Source: Gnetum montanum (lineage: Eukaryota > Streptophyta > Gnetopsida > Gnetales > Gnetaceae). Taken from it: DNA of 64,000 bases. Position numbers and translations under genes: made by a program. This document shows positions 43,739 through 53,921 of the stretch, in pieces. The stretch is taken from assembly GCA_015680685.1 (NCBI GenBank), contig MNCI01009225.1, positions 252,707 to 316,706 on the forward strand, written 5' to 3'. Positions within the stretch are counted from its first letter, which is position 1. Each line of letters starts with the position of its first letter. The notes under the pieces were generated by a model. The model was not told where the DNA came from and made no database searches. It saw nothing but the letters and a program-made list of their open reading frames with translations.

Positions 43739-45240
43739 ATTTTTAATAAGCTATTTATAAGAGAAGATGATAAGTTTACTATTATTGTGTAGTAAGCACC
43801 TCTCTAATTTACTTTTGAGGAAGTCATAGGGGGTATTAAAAAGCTAGCATCTAGCAAAGCTATAGATCTAGATGGTTTATATATAGAATTATTAAAGTGG
43901 ATAGGATCTATTATTCATAGAAAAATTTGACATAAATTAAATTCAACAATGGAGTAAGGATTAAATCAACATTGGAAACCTAGTAAATTTATCTTCTTAT
44001 ATAAAAAGGGAGGTAAAAATAATTTAAACAATTATTGAATGATCGTTGTAAATAATATTTTTGCTTAGTTATTGGCCACTTTGTTAGATAAGAGAATAAG
44101 TTCTTGGGCTAAAAGTAACTAGGTCAAGACTGGTGTCAAGTAGGTTTTAGATAAAATCACTCCACTATTGATCACTTAGTCACTCTTAGACACTACATAG
44201 AGTTTGCAAAATTGCCTAATAAAAGAAATTTTATTGTTTTATAAATTTTGCAAAAGCATGTGATTTAGTGATTTGTACAAAACTATGGTTGCACTTGCAT
44301 AAAAGTAGCCTCCCTTTAGATTTGAATGTAATAACTTAAAGATTGTATGAGGAACTGATTATTAAAATTATAGATAGTAATTCAAAGAAATAAATTTTAA
44401 TTCTAAGAAAAATTGGAGTTAAAAAAGGTTGTCCACTTTTTCCAAATCTCTTTGGTATGTTTATTAATGAAATGTAGGAATGGTTGTGCAATGGGCTAGA
44501 TAATCATGTTATCAAAATTGGATCCTAAGTAGTGAGTCTTTTTTTATATGTAGATGATGTTGTCTTGATCTCCACTACTATAGAAGGTCAAGCTTGCATA
44601 TCTCAAGGCAAGACAAATTATTTAAAGTAGTTCTTGAGAATTTGCGAGACTATGATTGGTATTTTTAAGAGATGCAATAGTTGAAAAAATAGAATATCTC
44701 TTGGGAGGATGTGCAACAAAATCCTAAACACATTCACCAACTAGTCATTAACATAAATGTGGGTTAATGTGGAAGGTAAGAGACAATTTTATTTGCACTA
44801 TATTAGATCTAATAAACTAGATGTAGAAGCTCATTATCTCTCAGCTACTTTTTCAATCAAGTATCAAAATGCTATCCGCAAGTTTCACTTAAGTTCTCAT
44901 TATCTTAGAATTGGAAGTAGAAGATGGATCCAACTCCCTTGAGAAGAGTACATTTCTAGCTTGTGTAGATTAGGAGCCCTTAAAGATGAGTTACATGTGT
45001 TTCTTTCTTTGTATTGTGACTACTCATTTGAGATAGGGTTATAATGTTATAGGAAAAAAACATGTATGATTTATTTTTGATAACCATATTAGTGCTTCAT
45101 TAATTTATAGAGTATATTTTTATTTTTCATAAAAATGTAATACCTATCTAATACATCATATAGGTCTTTCGATGTAATAAAACTTCATTTCATTTCAATA
45201 ATAAAACCTTTGACTAATTGCTTCATTTCATTTCAAGAAT
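43739..45240 (+). pseudogene. LINE RT remnant, copy G
   Basis: Closely matches copy F from GATAAGTTTACTATTATTGTnTAGTAAGCACC (43770) through GVKKGCPLFPNLFGMFINEM (44420-44480), YVDD at 44547-44558, and the 3' end (about 45180-45215, TTCATTTCATTTCAATAAT). It shares many stop positions with F, for example the TAG after FINEM. The left 25 bp are inverted relative to F. Confidence 0.75.
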
Positions 45241-45939
45241 AGAAAAAAGGACCTTTCACAAACGTTACCATTCAATATGACAAAGAATCTTAAAATTTAA
45301 CCCTCCTAACCTAACCTACCACCCATGTGCTACATGGATGCTCCTGTTTGTCAAAAATATCCTAATATGCCATGCTGGATGGTGTCCTTTCCTGTTTGCT
45401 TCTCGTCAATCATGCTTAATGAGTAAAATGGATTAGAGACCCTAGGATCTTCGTGGATTTGATGGTGGCCGCTGGTTAAATCCACTAATTATCAAGGAAA
45501 CTCTGTACTTCACAAAGCTGCTACTGCAGAACATATACCTATGCATCAAAAGAATTCGATTCGTGGAAGCAAGGAATCGAGGATTCGTGATTCTGAATGT
45601 GTTGGGTACGTGTGCCTCAAAAAAAAGTGGGTACGGGTTCGTAGCCGGGGACGTGATAGAGAAAATTTAAATATATTAACTTTTTTAAAAAATTAAAACT
45701 CATATATCATATAAAAAACATTGTAGAATATAAAACAAGTACAATGTAAATTCAAAATATTGTTAGTGCTTAAAAATTGCATAAAAGATTGCAATGAAAC
45801 ATTAAGTATTGAGTCTCATGTGTNNNNNNNNNNNNNNNATATATATATATATGATAATGTTACAAAATTATCTCTCTTTAAATCACAAAAGAGTTTCTTG
45901 CCAAAGCTTAGAAAGTGTCACATTGTTCAAATTCTAATT
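45241..45939. other. LINE flank, assembly gap and AT repeat
   Basis: 45250-45550 repeats the downstream flank of copy F. N run at 45824-45838, followed by (AT)n. GATTCGTG occurs twice near 45558-45590, and TTGGGTACGT at 45602-45611 has an inverse partner at 51136-51145. Confidence 0.5.
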
Positions 45940-48758
45940 CTAGCCTATATTTTCTCCTTGCTCTATTCTAAAGAGTAAATTTGTAAAACCTGCTTCATTT
46001 TGTTCTATGTCATTAATATCATTTGCATGGTAATTATCTTCATCAAGGATTGAATCATCAATATTAAAATTCATTGCTCCATGAACATTAACTAAGTCAG
46101 TAGAATAACTTTCTCTATCATCAACTACTGGAACATCATCATCTTCTGGATTAACATCCCAACGAAGAGTAGGTTATCGCCTATATTTTATTTCCTTTCT
46201 TTCTTCCAATCTAATCATGCTATGAACAGATACTAATTTTTCAGCTCTTTTTGGAGTTAGACTATTTCTTTTGATCCGATGAATGAAAGAATATGTGGAC
46301 CAATTTCTTTCAGTAGTAGAAGAAGATGCAACCTACATAAATGATAAAAACAAGAATAAATTTTTGCATTGTTAAAAAATTCATTTTATAAATTATTCAA
46401 AACTTCATCAATAAACAAACTCATTTGAAGCTTAAGACCTAATAGCCTATTAATCATGGTGTTTAGAGAATGCATGATATATGCAACATCACTATTTCAA
46501 GTTTTCAAACATCACATTTCATAAATTAATTAAGAAAATTAATACGTACTAATATTTGTTATATGTTTAATGAAAAAACTAATCATATTACCTAAGAAAG
46601 AAGCTTCACTGCTAAAGTTTGAAGTCTATGGGTATCTCCACCATGCAAACTCCACCATCCAGCTGGATCTTCTTGAGCTATTTCATCCATATCAAGTATA
46701 GCATCTTCACATTTAAATGCTTTTGTATGTCCTTGAGTAAATTGAAGCCATTCCTTTCTAATTAAGCTAGCCTCACAAGGTGAATATAATCGTTTAACAT
46801 ATTTTAAAAAACCTGTTCTTACATCAAAATCATCACAAGGCCTTGTTGGATTTTTATCTCTATGTTTTGAAGAATACCACTTAATATTTAATGCATATGC
46901 AGCCATATGCAATGGGGTATTTGTAGCATTCCATCTTTTTAGAATCAATGGAAGTAACTGAGCATTATAAAAATCAAGAGTGTTATCCATTTCTATAAAC
47001 CTTTTTTTAATTTCTATTAACATATTTTCATAAATTACATAAATTTCTTCTAATGAAGGTGTATCTGTATCAACATAATGGATGAAATCAACAATAGGTT
47101 GCAGCATGCTAACAATTCTCCTACAATATAACAAATACTTATTTTTAATAAGATATAAAGATGCAAACAATAAAAAATAAAAAATTATATTTCAAATAAA
47201 TTATTTCTTATTTTATTTGTTTCCACCACTCATGTGATAAAATCTTTTCTCTGACACTCTTTTTCATAGTTGTGTTGGCTTCCTCCCAGTTCTTCTATTT
47301 ACTGGTTATAACCATTGTTTGTAATGATTCTTGTATCTCCTGCATTCTCTCCAACATTATGAAATATGAAGCATACCTGTTTTACAAAATTTATAATTAG
47401 TTTAGCATTAATAAATCAAATTTCTAAAAACACACTATAAATTTTTGTATTCTATTACCTTGTTTCTATAGGCTTTTTGAAAGTCTTATTTTTGCTATAT
47501 TCCCTGAACAAGGAGTTTGAATAATGATGATTGCAAATGAAAATTTGTATGTCTCTTGCATCTATAATAAGCTTTTTCACCCAATCAATTTTACCAATAT
47601 CACGAAGTGTATTATTGAGAGAATGAACACAACAAGAAGTCCAAAATATATTTGGATGAATCATTTCTATCATTTTTCCTACACATCTACAAACAGGAGC
47701 TGAATCTATTATAATTTGAATAATGTTGCTTGAATCAATAGTTGCAATTGCTGTCTCTAATAATTTGGCTCGAAAATTATCATCTTTTATATTATTGGAG
47801 CAATCTATAGCATTAAGGAAAAATAGTCGAAATTGACAACTAATTATAATATTAATTAATGGACGTTGACGAATATCAGTTCATCCATCCATTATAATAG
47901 AACAACCACTTTGCTGCCAAAATTGCTTCCATTCCTCCAACTTTTTCATGCCAAGTTCATACCTCTCATCAAGAAGATCATTTCAAATTTTATCTTCAGT
48001 TGGAGGGATTTAAGATGGACCTACCATATAAAAATATTAGTTTTACTAACAATTTTAAATAAAAAATGATAATTTAATTTTTTTAAAAAATATTAGTTTT
48101 ACTAATAATTTTAAATAAAAAATGATAATTTAAAATTTAAAAATATTACCTACTTCAATGGCACAACGAATTGCTTCTTTGAATAAAGGAGTACGTGCAA
48201 GTTTAAATGGTAATCCATTTACATAAAACATTTTTGCAATACTGACATCAACTTTTATTTTTTTTCAACTTGAAAACTTATTTCTGTTTGTTTAAGCACT
48301 TTTCTTTTTGCTGGTTGTACAACATCCTTTGTCTTGTTCTTACTTTTCTCTATTCGAACACTTACAGTAATGTTCTTTATCATAGTCTTTGCTTGAAAGT
48401 AGTCATACATAGATTTTTGAATATCACGATATGGAATTTTACATGCAATAACACCTGTTCCTATTTTATTTTCTAATGTCTAAAAAAATGATGATGTATT
48501 CTTGTACCACTTGCAGTGAATTCATGGCTACATACATGACACTTTCATCTTTTGCTTCCACCTCCTCCACTCCTATAAGTGTCTAATTGTGTTACGAATT
48601 GTTTTAATGGAGATTTCAAAATAAATCTATCTTTTGCAAATGGTTTCAAAATTTCCACATTACAATCTAAGACATTTTTTTCTTGCCATGCATTTTCCTC
48701 CAATAGAGTACTATCTATTTCATTTTCATTACTATCTATCTCTTAAATAAAGCTCATC
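45940..48758 (-). pseudogene. hAT-type transposase, five exons (BED finger, DUF659, dimerisation domain)
   Basis: hAT transposases cut and paste DNA using an RNase H fold. Exon 1 (48758-48150): BED-finger region KCHVCSHEFTASGTRIHHHFF with TGA (48545-48547) where Trp is expected, then YVNGLPFKLARTPLFKEAIR (start of DUF659). Exon 2 (48020-47459): GCSIIMDGWTD and VHSLNNTLRDIGKIDW. Exon 3 (47376 to about 47210): YASYFIMLERM. Exon 4 (47120-46592): the block of 47120-46592. Exon 5 (46332-45940): SSSTTERNWSTYSFIHRIKR, the dimerisation signature. Introns of 129, 82 and 259 bp have GT-AG ends; the exon 3 donor is not seen. In-frame stops occur in exons 1, 2, 3 and 5 and at the exon 4 end. It may be a dead transposon or a decayed domesticated relative. 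Confidence 0.8.
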
Positions 48759-50937
48759 TTTATGACTCTGTAAATATTAATGATAAAAATTAGAAAATTA
48801 GATATTACTGTTACTCTTTACAAAAGTTAAAATGAATTTTAAAAAAAATTACAAATAAATATACTTACCAATTACCCAAATTACTGTGACTAAGGGTATT
48901 TATTTTTTCTTTTTCTGCTAGCAAAGAGCTTTTAGAAAAATGTCTTAAAAGCTTTAACATTAAAATGTCATTCAATGACATAAATCTGGAAATGCAAAAC
49001 AATAATAGAGTCANAAACAACAGTTTTATTATAATTTGGATAAGTGGTTTAGGCAGGGCATAAGGCTCACCCCTGATAATCAAGTCTAGCTACATAAAAT
49101 ATTGCTACATTTTCACAGAAAAGCAATAAAATCTTTGTGAGAGCAAAGAGCTAAAAATTATAATTAACGTTCAAGAAGTTGCGTTGTAAGTAAGGGTTGT
49201 AATAATAAAAGGTGCTTAATACTGTTAATTTAACTTCATGACACTATATATAGCACTGTGGACCTGCTTTTGCCAATCACACTGAAATCGAATCTTGACT
49301 CCTAAAACCTTTTGATAGCGTTGTGTTTTAACTTCATAACGAAATGAATATGCAATGTGTGGACATCCGTCCAAAATGGAATTAAAATTTATTTCTTTTT
49401 GGCATTAAGGTTGCCAGTACTTGCCAAAGAAGAACTAATTGATGAGAGACATGTTGGGATTGAGATGAAAGAACATAAAAACTTCTTTACTGGCTCCTTA
49501 ATGTAAGGTTGCAAATGTTGTATATTCGATGATCATTGGTTCTAACTTCTAACCATATCAGTGTGCCTGATAGTTGGCAGACAAGCATGAGACTCAAAAA
49601 ACATAGCTTTAAATAATATAAAAATATTTTTATTTACATCTAGAATGAGGAGAATAATGGTATGCACTCACAGCACAACCATGTGAAGGCTTTGTGCAGA
49701 AATTATGCAGTTGGAATCATAGTAACCAAACAAAAAAGTTTGAAGTGGCACAATCAATCTGCTATGTAACTAGACAAACAATGGAAGTAGAAATTGATGA
49801 ATCTGCTATGCAACTAGACAAACATATCTGAACTATTTTTTTTTGGCATTTTTACAAATTTACACTTGTGCACGACTTGCAATTTTGTGTAGTTTTTACG
49901 TAAATATTTCACAGCATCACATTGCACATCAAAACATTAGCATAACACATCAAAGTCATGTGCATACACCAAAGAAAACTAAGGCCAATGGTTCGAGCAA
50001 AACAATAAAAATCTGGTTATACTTCAAAGTTGAAACAATTTGAAATTTTTAGCATAATGTAGACATTAAATGCATCGTAAAGAAAATATTGTATGATCTT
50101 CCTGATCCACACTAAATGTTGAGACATGCTTGATAGGGAAAGCAGAAAATGGCAGCGTTCATGGCATTTGAAATTTATGCCATCCATGTAAATACGATTT
50201 TGCTGAAAGACAGACATGGCTACAAATAGAATAAAAGTAGAAAACTAATACCAAGCATATAAGCTAATAAATTTTATCAGATTCACGACACGTTGTGGGC
50301 TTATGGGCTCGCTTTATAAAGTTGGAATAGCAGGAAATTCAGAGGCAAGTCTTTGGAGTTTTCAAATTTGTTGTTGTGGGTTGAGTTCATGCCTCTTGCA
50401 TGTTTTACTCCAGAAAGATTTGGGAAGGATGTGGTGTTAAAATTTTGTTTGAACTTTGAACAAGTGTATGCTTGGACTATTCTGTTTGCACTTGCAAAGG
50501 GAGAGAGGCCTAACAGCAATAAAAATCTTTTCTCTAAAATCATCTGAATAAACTAAAACGAAAAGTAAAGATCATCAAGAAGGTAAATCTAAGCAAAATA
50601 GACAACTCAATTGATACGAAAATCCACTAAAATCCACTGTGAGGAGATATTCTGTCCAGATTCGGCTAGAAGGAAATGATGGATTTTCCAGGAAAGACGA
50701 TGATGAATAAAAAAAATAAAAAGTATAGAATGATAATGTAATTCCGAATCTGATAAGGCAAGTCTCCTACCCAGTCACCCAAATCAGACTGGGCAGATGA
50801 GATCCCCTTCATCAGGAGAAATGCTCATTGCCTTCTTCGTCACTGCCTCCAGATAAAAAAGTGAAGATGAAGCAAAGAATTTTAGAGTTGAAAAAGAAAT
50901 AAAGCTTTTGGAGAGTCTGCGGAAGCATCCAGTCAAT
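48759..50937. other. No supported gene; minor repeat
   Basis: Ambiguous base at 49014. A 24-bp string, ATCTGCTATGnAACTAGACAAACA, occurs at 49757-49780 and 49800-49823. Overlapping open frames on both strands at 50301-50547 resemble nothing I know. CG content rises from about 50300. Confidence 0.4.
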
Positions 50938-50999
50938 GGCAGAATAGGAGGAGCGTCTGTAAATAAAAGGCAGAATACGAGGAGCATCTGTAAATAAAA
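50938..50999. repeat. 31-bp tandem duplication
   Basis: GGCAGAATAnGAGGAGCnTCTGTAAATAAAA at 50938-50968 and 50969-50999, with two differences. Confidence 0.9.
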
Positions 51000-51015
51000 T
51001 AAAAGGTATTGGACG

Positions 51016-51076
51016 TGGATGCAATTTGCAAAAACAGGTAAGATTGGATGCAATTTGCAGTAAAAATAGGTAAGAT
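51016..51076. repeat. ~29-32-bp tandem duplication with splice-donor-like strings
   Basis: TGGATGCAATTTGCA...ACAGGTAAGAT (51016) and TGGATGCAATTTGCAGTAAAAATAGGTAAGAT (51045). Each ends in AGGTAAGAT, a good donor consensus. It lies about 200 bp upstream of the ankyrin exon. Confidence 0.75.
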
Positions 51077-51255
51077 TTGAATCGATAATGAATGTTTTCG
51101 TTGAGGGTTGAAAATCGGACAAAAAATTATAATTTACGTACCCAATGTGGATTTTACACGCTTGTGTATGCATGCCTGAATCCACCGCGAACGATTCGTG
51201 AGATTTTCTTGGGAATCGCAAATCTCTGGCGCATAGACATACACATTTGGTGAAG

Positions 51256-51452
51256 TACCTGGTTGGATCATACCCCACTTTGGTTGAGCAAAGTGAATTG
51301 GTTTGGAGAGACGGCGCTGTTTCTTGCTTGTGAGAATGGCCATGAAGACGTGGTTCGTCAAATTCTGGCTCATGCTCCCCGAGGAGAGCTTGGCCGTACA
51401 ACGAAAGATGGGCAGACCTGCTTTCACGTTGCAGCTTACAGGGGATACACAG
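51256..51452 (+). pseudogene. Ankyrin-repeat exon (host-gene-like)
   Basis: The frame reads GETALFLACENGHEDVVRQI, one ankyrin repeat with the TALFLA..GH..VV..IL pattern, then DGQTCFHVAAYRGYT, the first half of the next. The exon stops at a good donor (ACACAG/GTAATA, 51452/51453). An in-frame TGA lies at 51251-51253, so this exon starts after it; the exact acceptor is unclear. Such repeats form protein-binding surfaces; plant ACD6/ITN1-type membrane proteins look like this, but no other part is visible to prove it. CG-rich codons suggest it was a gene until recently, or belongs to a partly preserved locus. The downstream part is degraded and then occupied by a SINE and element B2. Confidence 0.65.
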
Positions 51453-51691
51453 GTAATATATTTTATGCTTCTTACCATCTTGGTTTGTGTTGTTCTTGTT
51501 TGAAAGTAATTCATCTACCTGCCTTTCTTTTCTTTCTTTTTACATCTCTTCCCTGGAGGCGTTGTGATTTCTCCAGAATCCTGTGCGATAACTCTGTTCA
51601 CGAAATTGAGGATTGCTGTTTTTGTCTTTCGCCAATGTGGCGCTCTTTTAGTCTTTTATAATATAGCGACGGTCCCTTATTTTGCATACTG

Positions 51692-51730
51692 ATACGGTAA
51701 AATGTTTGATGGATTATGCTACTAATTTTT
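51692..51730 (+). pseudogene. Possible second ankyrin exon (degraded)
   Basis: If spliced after 51452, the split codon restores Asp and the frame reads DTVKCLMDYATN, the expected second helix of the interrupted ankyrin repeat. The two intron bases before it are TG (51690-51691) rather than AG, so the acceptor is lost or the join is coincidental. Similarity ends at about 51730 in a T run. Confidence 0.4.
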
Positions 51731-51905
51731 TTTCCTCCTTTGAACTTGTTGTACAGCATCAACGTTACATATTATTTGTAGTTCGTATGAGTTCTGTTTG
51801 GCTAATTTTTGTCCATCTTCAAGAACGAAATGTTGATTATTTTTTCATCAATTGTAACTGTTTCTTCCCACCCCTTCCCCTGTTTCTATCGATATAGATT
51901 CTCAA
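51731..51905. other. Unassigned, T-rich
   Basis: A TTGTACAG acceptor-like string at about 51751-51758; no recognisable exon follows. Confidence 0.3.
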
Positions 51906-52085
51906 TAAATGGGGGGTTTAGTATATTGGTAAGAGTCTTGCCTCTATAATCTAAGATCACAGGTTTAATTATGCTGAAAAAAACATTGAATTAGATAGTT
52001 TGAAACTGATCTCCTAAATGCGAGGGGTCTCCTAGATGCTAGGGTCTCAGTGTGAAGTGTGAAATCATGTAAGTAAAAAATATCA
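51906..52085 (+). mobile_element. tRNA-derived SINE
   Basis: GGGGGGTTTAGTATATTGGTAAGAGTCTTGCCTC (A box), CACAGGTTTAATTATGCTG (decayed B box), CATTGAATTAGATAGTTTGAAACTGATCTCCTAAATG body. The head matches 23915 and the body matches the sequence spanning the B1 insertion (GAAAC/TAATCT). Confidence 0.6.
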
Positions 52086-52788
52086 ATCTCATCGTCTAAA
52101 ATGTTATTGTGTTCCCGACTCGCCTTTTAATATAAAATTTACCTTGCGTTCTGAACTCACCTTTTAATATAAAATTTACCTGGGAAAATTGTAAGGTGGA
52201 TGAAGGTAGATCTGCTTTGGTTTTCTCCAACACCCATATTCTCTGCCACTGTTACACTTTTTTTCTTATCTTATACATATTTCCTTTCTTTTGAATTTTG
52301 AGGTCATATCAAAAATAAATTACCCTGTCTCTTTTATTTCTGGTTCATTTTTATAACTCGATTAATGTACAAGGAGCTCTATGGGAGCATCCTTAAAATA
52401 ATCATTGCCAATGCATAAGCTGCAATATTCATCTTCAATCCTCCTATATTATATTCATTAATTCTGTCTTTGATTTAATCTTGAAGTTGTGCTATTGCTC
52501 GGGTTTTTCATCTTGAAGTTTTTCCCAGGGTAACTCTTTGTCTTGCCAATGTTTACATTTTATCTTAAAATTTGTTAGTATTGTGTGCAAGGGAATGGGA
52601 ATAATAATTAGTTTCAGAGCTATATTCCACACAAAATAGTTATTTTTGTCTCAGTGTTTACAAGAGGAATCATGACCAACTCTTCAACTAAAATTGAGAT
52701 TGAAAATTTCAATGGATCTCTATGAACTATAGAAGATCAAGATGGAGGATCTTCTAATTGAAAAAGATCAGCACAATGCAATCTCAAG
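52086..52788. other. Unassigned; left flank of B2
   Basis: A short duplication, CnCGCCTTTTAATATAAAATTTACC (52122-52145 and 52157-52181). The five bases before B2 are TCAAG (52784-52788), the candidate target duplication; its partner is outside the window. Confidence 0.4.
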
Positions 52789-53657
52789 TGATGAGCGGTG
52801 GGTACCCCATACGCCCAACCATACGAATCATTAAGCATTGATGTGCGATCTGGTCAAATTCCGTAGATTTATAGCCTTTTAAGTACACTGGTCTCTGGGA
52901 GGTGAAACTAATCATTGCTATCTTTGTCTTCCTAATTACACTTGTGAAATGCAAAGGTATGGTTAAGTGTAATTGAGGCATATGATTTTTATCATTTTTT
53001 ATGTTTTTATGTTCTAAGTCACCTAAGAATAAAGAATGATGAATAAAGTAGTTTAATTTCTAATTTAATTTAACTAGCTAACACTTAACTAATCCTAACA
53101 TAAGCATTCATTCCCACTTGCCATACACATCTTGAATACGTATAACACAACTGGGTTACCAAATGTTAAGCATTATCGGGATTACCAATCATTACACATA
53201 TGCTCGAAGTGCCATACTTATGTTTACTATTTAATTACTATTTAATCTAGCTTAATCTAGCTTGACTTAGCTTAATTAATTTTTTAATTACTTAAATCAT
53301 TAAAGGAAATTGCATAAACTATTAAATGCTTAAAGAAAACAATTATTCTATTCAAAGTGTTGCAAGGTTTATCAGAAAGCTTGTCTTTATTACTGCACAT
53401 ATTGCAGTGCTCAGGTACAATAGTGCCCAAATAAGGATTTGTACACTCTTTGACTCCTACTACAGGCACTTAGAAAAATATTCTATTTTTCAAGTGGAAA
53501 AAATGCTAGAGCTTCACTACAACTATGAAACTACTTTTATAAATGTGATTAGTGAGCACGTATTTATAGGCGAAAATAGCCACTGCATCGACACAACCAT
53601 GTTGATGAGGCTACGTCAATGAGGCTTTGTTGACGTAATCCTTGGTGTGATTCATCA
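52789..53657 (-). repeat. 3' LTR of B2
   Basis: 869 bp, TGATGAGCGG at 52789 to TCATCA at 53652-53657, followed by ACCTCACAACT (decayed purine tract). U3 repeats (CATCGACACAACCATGTTGATG) at 53580-53640; TATA at 53561-53569. Confidence 0.9.
53561..53569 (-). promoter_or_regulatory. TATA box, 3' LTR of B2
   Basis: CTATAAATA on the - strand after the U3 repeats. Confidence 0.7.
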
Positions 53658-53921
53658 TAACCTCACAACTAAATGAAAAATCATCCTCGAGTGAACAAAA
53701 GGAGGAACAAGTTTCTTACAAAATTTTGGGAAGGTATGGAATTATTGACTAACTACTAACACACTCAAACTCAACACACACACACACAAACAAACACTAA
53801 ATGCTTGAGTATATAGAAATACAATTATTACAAAATTTTGGTGTTTAGGACAACAAAATTGAACACTATGACAAAATTGACAAACACAACTCCTCTAATG
53901 GTGTGAAGATAAGGAAGAAGT

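Noticed and set aside
45840-45852. (AT)n repeat after the N run as a functional element
   Set aside because: A simple microsatellite at an assembly gap.
50301-50547. Overlapping open frames on both strands
   Set aside because: Neither resembles a known protein and each is the antisense of the other; no start or splice context separates them.
50784-51401. Open frame of 205 codons on the - strand
   Set aside because: It overlaps the ankyrin exon and the short tandem repeats on the opposite strand and shows no domain; it is probably a shadow made possible by the CG-retaining sequence.
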